Positions 62,991 to 64,000 of a DNA stretch of 64,000 nt are shown here, piece by piece. The notes below the pieces were generated by a model that was given only the letters and a program-made list of their open reading frames with translations, was not told the DNA's origin and made no database searches. Each line of letters starts with the position of its first letter. Within the stretch, counting starts at the first letter, position 1. The translations under genes were made by a program, and so were the position numbers. The DNA is from Rhodanobacter sp. MP7CTX1 (GTDB taxonomy: Bacteria; Pseudomonadota; Gammaproteobacteria; Xanthomonadales; Rhodanobacteraceae), in NCBI RefSeq assembly GCF_014205795.1, contig NZ_JACHCN010000005.1, positions 1-64,000 of the forward strand, written 5' to 3'.

Positions 62991-64000
62991 TCAGCCGTAC
63001 ACCGGAAACTTCTTGCACTGTGCCGTGACGTTGTCGCGCACTCTAGCGATCACGGCCTCATCGCCCGGCGCATCCAGCACGTCGCAGATCCAGTTCGTCA
63101 GCTCGATCACGTCCGCTTCCTTGTAGCCGCGGGTGGTGACGGCCGGCGTACCCACGCGCAGGCCGGAGGTAACGAACGGCTTGCGCGGATCGTTCGGCAC
63201 CGCGTTCTTGTTGACCGTGATGTGTGCCTTGCCGAGTGCCTCTTCCGCATCTTTGCCCGTGACATCTTTGCCGATCATGTCGACCAGCATCAGGTGGTTC
63301 TCGGTGCCGCCGGAGACAATCTTGTAGCCGCGATCCATGAAGGTCTTCGCCATCGCCTTGGCGTTCTTCACGACCTGCGTCTGGTAGGCCTTGAACTCAG
63401 GCTCCAACGCTTCCTTGAACGCCACTGCCTTGGCCGCGATCACATGCATCAGCGGGCCACCCTGGATACCGGGGAATACAACCGACTGCAACTTCTTCTC
63501 GATCTCTTCGCCAGCGTCCTTCGCGACGATGATGCCGCCGCGCGGCCCACGCAGGGTCTTGTGGGTGGTCGACGTCACCACGTGAGCGTGCGGCAACGGG
63601 CTCGGATACACACCCGCAGCGATCAGGCCGGCGACGTGCGCCATGTCGACGAAGAAGATCGCACCGACTGAATCGGCGATCTGGCGCATGCGCGCCCAGT
63701 CGACCACTTGCGAGTAGGCACTGAAGCCGCCGACCAGCATCTTCGGCTTGTGCTCGGTGGCAAGGCGCTGCACCTCGTCATAGTCGATCAGGCCGTCGGC
63801 GTCGACGCCGTACTGCACGGCGTTGAACAACTTTCCGGAGATGTTGACCTTGGCACCATGCGTGAGATGACCGCCATGCGCGAGACTCATGCCGAGGATC
63901 GTGTCGCCCGGATTGAGCAGTGCGAAGTACACCGCCTGATTCGCCTGCGAGCCGGAGTGCGGCTGCACGTTCGCATAGGTTGCCCCGAACAACTGCTTCA
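62991..64000 (-). CDS. glyA: Serine hydroxymethyltransferase, partial (N-terminus outside the window)
   Basis: PLP enzyme interconverting serine and glycine and loading tetrahydrofolate with a one-carbon unit. The visible 336 residues run from [20 protein letters not shown] to the C-terminus, CKKFPVYG. The PLP Lys is in [14 protein letters not shown], the PLP-contact Asp and His in [15 protein letters not shown], and [14 protein letters not shown] is a family motif. About 80 N-terminal residues lie beyond 64000. First gene of the series with the CTP-synthase-like gene and nrdR. Confidence 0.96.
   Translation of the reverse strand, partial: KQLFGATYANVQPHSGSQANQAVYFALLNPGDTILGMSLAHGGHLTHGAKVNISGKLFNAVQYGVDADGLIDYDEVQRLATEHKPKMLVGGFSAYSQVVDWARMRQIADSVGAIFFVDMAHVAGLIAAGVYPSPLPHAHVVTSTTHKTLRGPRGGIIVAKDAGEEIEKKLQSVVFPGIQGGPLMHVIAAKAVAFKEALEPEFKAYQTQVVKNAKAMAKTFMDRGYKIVSGGTENHLMLVDMIGKDVTGKDAEEALGKAHITVNKNAVPNDPRKPFVTSGLRVGTPAVTTRGYKEADVIELTNWICDVLDAPGDEAVIARVRDNVTAQCKKFPVYG

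Overview
The window looks like a chromosomal segment of a GC-rich gammaproteobacterium of the Xanthomonadales, most likely the Rhodanobacter/Dyella/Luteibacter group. This is inferred from gene order (glyA-nrdR-ribD-ribE-ribB-ribH-nusB-thiL-pgpA, holD-rimI), an H-NS-family protein, and intergenic repeats of a type common in that order. Both ends cut genes: an IS481-type transposase at the left and glyA at the right.

Layout. 1-1110: an IS481-like element inserted in a dispersed repeat that carries an 8-bp minisatellite. 1.2-4.1 kb: valS, which carries an in-frame copy of an intergenic repeat. 4.1-4.7 kb: a second copy of the dispersed repeat plus a 7-bp tandem array. 4.7-11 kb: housekeeping genes (rimI, holD, pssA, a DUF4124 protein, proS, an H-NS-like protein, a ThrE-type exporter). 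11.2-16.5 kb: a chaperone-usher fimbrial operon with a perfect CRP/Clp-type site upstream. 16.9-18.3 kb: SPFH and NfeD membrane proteins. 18.7-21.5 kb: a sensor kinase and an NtrC-type sigma-54 activator. 21.6-23.9 kb: a small secreted PDZ protein and a DUF885 peptidase-like protein. 24.0-48.6 kb: the main object of interest. 48.7-49.8 kb: hemP and an unknown gene behind a Fur box. 49.9-54.0 kb: an aldo-keto reductase, an alcohol dehydrogenase, a LysR regulator and a sugar-epimerase-like protein. 54.1-64.0 kb: pgpA, thiL, nusB and the riboflavin genes with an FMN riboswitch, then nrdR, a CTP-synthase-C-terminal-like protein and glyA.

The central system is a 24.5-kb, 19-gene unit read on the minus strand. 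It encodes one periplasmic adaptor, one ABC ATPase and one TolC-type outer-membrane channel, followed by eight consecutive pairs of MacB/FtsX-type permeases (16 genes). I call them B8-A8 (first transcribed) to B1-A1 (last). Each pair is a B protein (432-441 aa, starting MFGYY or similar, with a conserved periplasmic Cys pair) closely followed by an A protein (401-416 aa, with CNA in the first membrane helix). All 16 are intact. A perfect sigma-54 promoter (TGGCAC-N5-TTGCA) lies about 45 bp before the adaptor gene. Palindromic GTCCG/CGGAC sites sit about 80-120 bp upstream of it, where an NtrC-type activator would bind. The kinase/activator pair encoded just beyond the permease array is the obvious candidate regulator. 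I infer that one ATPase/adaptor/channel set is shared by up to eight alternative permease heterodimers; the substrates cannot be read from sequence.

The region is also rich in dispersed repeats: REP-like GCGACTTCAGTCGC palindromes, a GGTGAGGGTTCGG/CCCTCATCCG family, and G-run/C-run palindromes. Copies lie inside operons and one lies inside valS.
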